Source: Pleurocapsa sp. PCC 7319
GTDB taxonomy: Bacteria > Cyanobacteriota > Cyanobacteriia > Cyanobacteriales > Xenococcaceae
NCBI RefSeq assembly: GCF_000332195.1
Contig: NZ_KB235922.1
Location: 3,259,322 to 3,323,321, forward strand
DNA length: 64,000 nt
Reading direction: 5' to 3'
In this document: in pieces, positions 63,399-64,000 of the stretch
Numbering within the stretch: position 1 is the stretch's first letter
How the letters are laid out: every line of letters begins with the position of its first letter
Position numbers and translations under genes: made by a program
Notes under the pieces: model-generated
What the model was told of the DNA's origin: nothing
The model's input: the letters and a program-made list of their open reading frames with translations, nothing else
The model's database searches: none

Positions 63399-64000
63399 TT
63401 AATTGGCGATCGCACCTAAAGCGCACAATGTTAATTGTTGTGCTTCCGTTAACCCTGTGACCCCTGTGATGTTCATCCCTTCATAGGGTCGGTCAGCTTT
63501 TAGAGTTCTCAAACAACTATCCGTATGCAGATCCCAAAGTTTGATCGTTTCATCTGAGCTACTGCTAGCTAGGGTTTGTCCATCGGGGCTAAAGGCTACT
63601 GACCAAACCTGACTAATGTGTCCCTTGAGAGTTTTCAGGCATTTACCCTGTTGAGGCTCCCAGAGTTTGATCGTTTGGTCATAAGAGCCACTGGCAAGAA
63701 TTTGCCCATCGGGACTCCACGCTACTGAGCAGACTTGACCAGTATGACCTAATAAAGTTTTCAGGCATTTACCCTGTTGAGGTTCCCAGAGTTTGATCGT
63801 TTGGTCATAAGAGCCACTGGCAAGAATTTGCCCATCGGGACTCCATGCTACTGACCTAACCCAATTTTCATGTCCTTCCAACGAAAGTAAGCATTGACCT
63901 GTATTTGGATTCCATAACTTCACGGTTTGATCGTAAGAGCCACTAGCGAGGGTTTTACCATCGGGACTCCAGGCTACAGAGTGAACTGAATCACTATGCC
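63399..64000 (-). CDS. WD40-repeat protein, C-terminal part (5' end beyond the window)
   Basis: The frame is open to the right edge. Four WD40 blades are visible, each with [13 protein letters not shown](Y)DQTIKLW motifs. The first begins before the window end ([20 protein letters not shown]), so the GTG at 63923 is not the start. The tail ends with [26 protein letters not shown] after the last blade, typical of large cyanobacterial WD40 proteins with upstream NB-ARC or HTH domains. The second and third visible blades are almost identical at DNA level. Confidence 0.85.
   Translation of the reverse strand, partial: HSDSVHSVAWSPDGKTLASGSYDQTVKLWNPNTGQCLLSLEGHENWVRSVAWSPDGQILASGSYDQTIKLWEPQQGKCLKTLLGHTGQVCSVAWSPDGQILASGSYDQTIKLWEPQQGKCLKTLKGHISQVWSVAFSPDGQTLASSSSDETIKLWDLHTDSCLRTLKADRPYEGMNITGVTGLTEAQQLTLCALGAIAN

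Noticed and set aside
1-64000. CRISPR array
   Set aside because: No regularly spaced repeats of 23-40 bases with unique spacers were seen; the tandem arrays present are short coding repeats.

Overview
The window comes from a cyanobacterium with fairly low GC. It carries an ndhA-ndhI-ndhG-ndhE operon, a carotenoid oxygenase, GAF proteins of the kind found in cyanobacterial photoreceptors, a DUF3172 protein and, from about 17.6 kb onward, frequent HIP1 octamers (GCGATCGC). I cannot name the species; a unicellular or pleurocapsalean genome is a guess.

Positions 1-17,290 are accessory DNA in which I found no HIP1 site by eye. The first 6.6 kb hold AT-rich small genes: hypothetical proteins, two ribbon-helix-helix proteins, an excisionase-like HTH protein, a protein with an SSB-like acidic tip, and a 495-aa protein with the three palm motifs of family A polymerases. 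Then comes a minus-strand type I restriction-modification operon (hsdM-hsdS-DUF433-DUF5615-hsdR). A DUF433/DUF5615 toxin-antitoxin pair sits inside it, and hsdM has an in-frame amber stop. A divergent DUF262/HNH (GmrSD-like) gene and two hypothetical genes follow. The block ends at the 3' end of a tRNA-Asp gene (17,297-17,370), the usual target of integrative elements. No integrase is visible.

Positions 17.4-31 kb are mostly chromosomal: a DUF1611/enolase-superfamily pair, the ndh operon, a carotenoid oxygenase and alanine dehydrogenase. Between ndhA and the carotenoid oxygenase lies a 5.6-kb insert with an HPPD gene and a stand-alone A-T-E nonribosomal peptide synthetase. It is bracketed by a 191-bp direct repeat containing the oxygenase leader and first codons, and a degraded transposase lies at its right edge.

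Positions 31-48 kb mix single genes with mobile debris: a membrane protein, an IS1-family remnant, a double-GAF protein, a J-domain/pentapeptide protein, an ABC-2 permease, glmS, an ISAs1-family element that interrupts a LysM/EF-hand-like gene, a Calx-beta/RTX exoprotein and an FAD monooxygenase. Positions 48-53 kb hold a two-component locus (HTH-REC response regulator divergent from a hybrid histidine kinase). The leader of the small gene after the kinase is about 93% identical to the leader of another small gene 9.7 kb away.

Positions 53-64 kb contain mreBCD, a two-domain multicopper oxidase with a Glu-Gly-Gly repeat exoprotein and an esterase, a GH9 cellulase, gatB, and the end of a WD40 gene that runs off the window.
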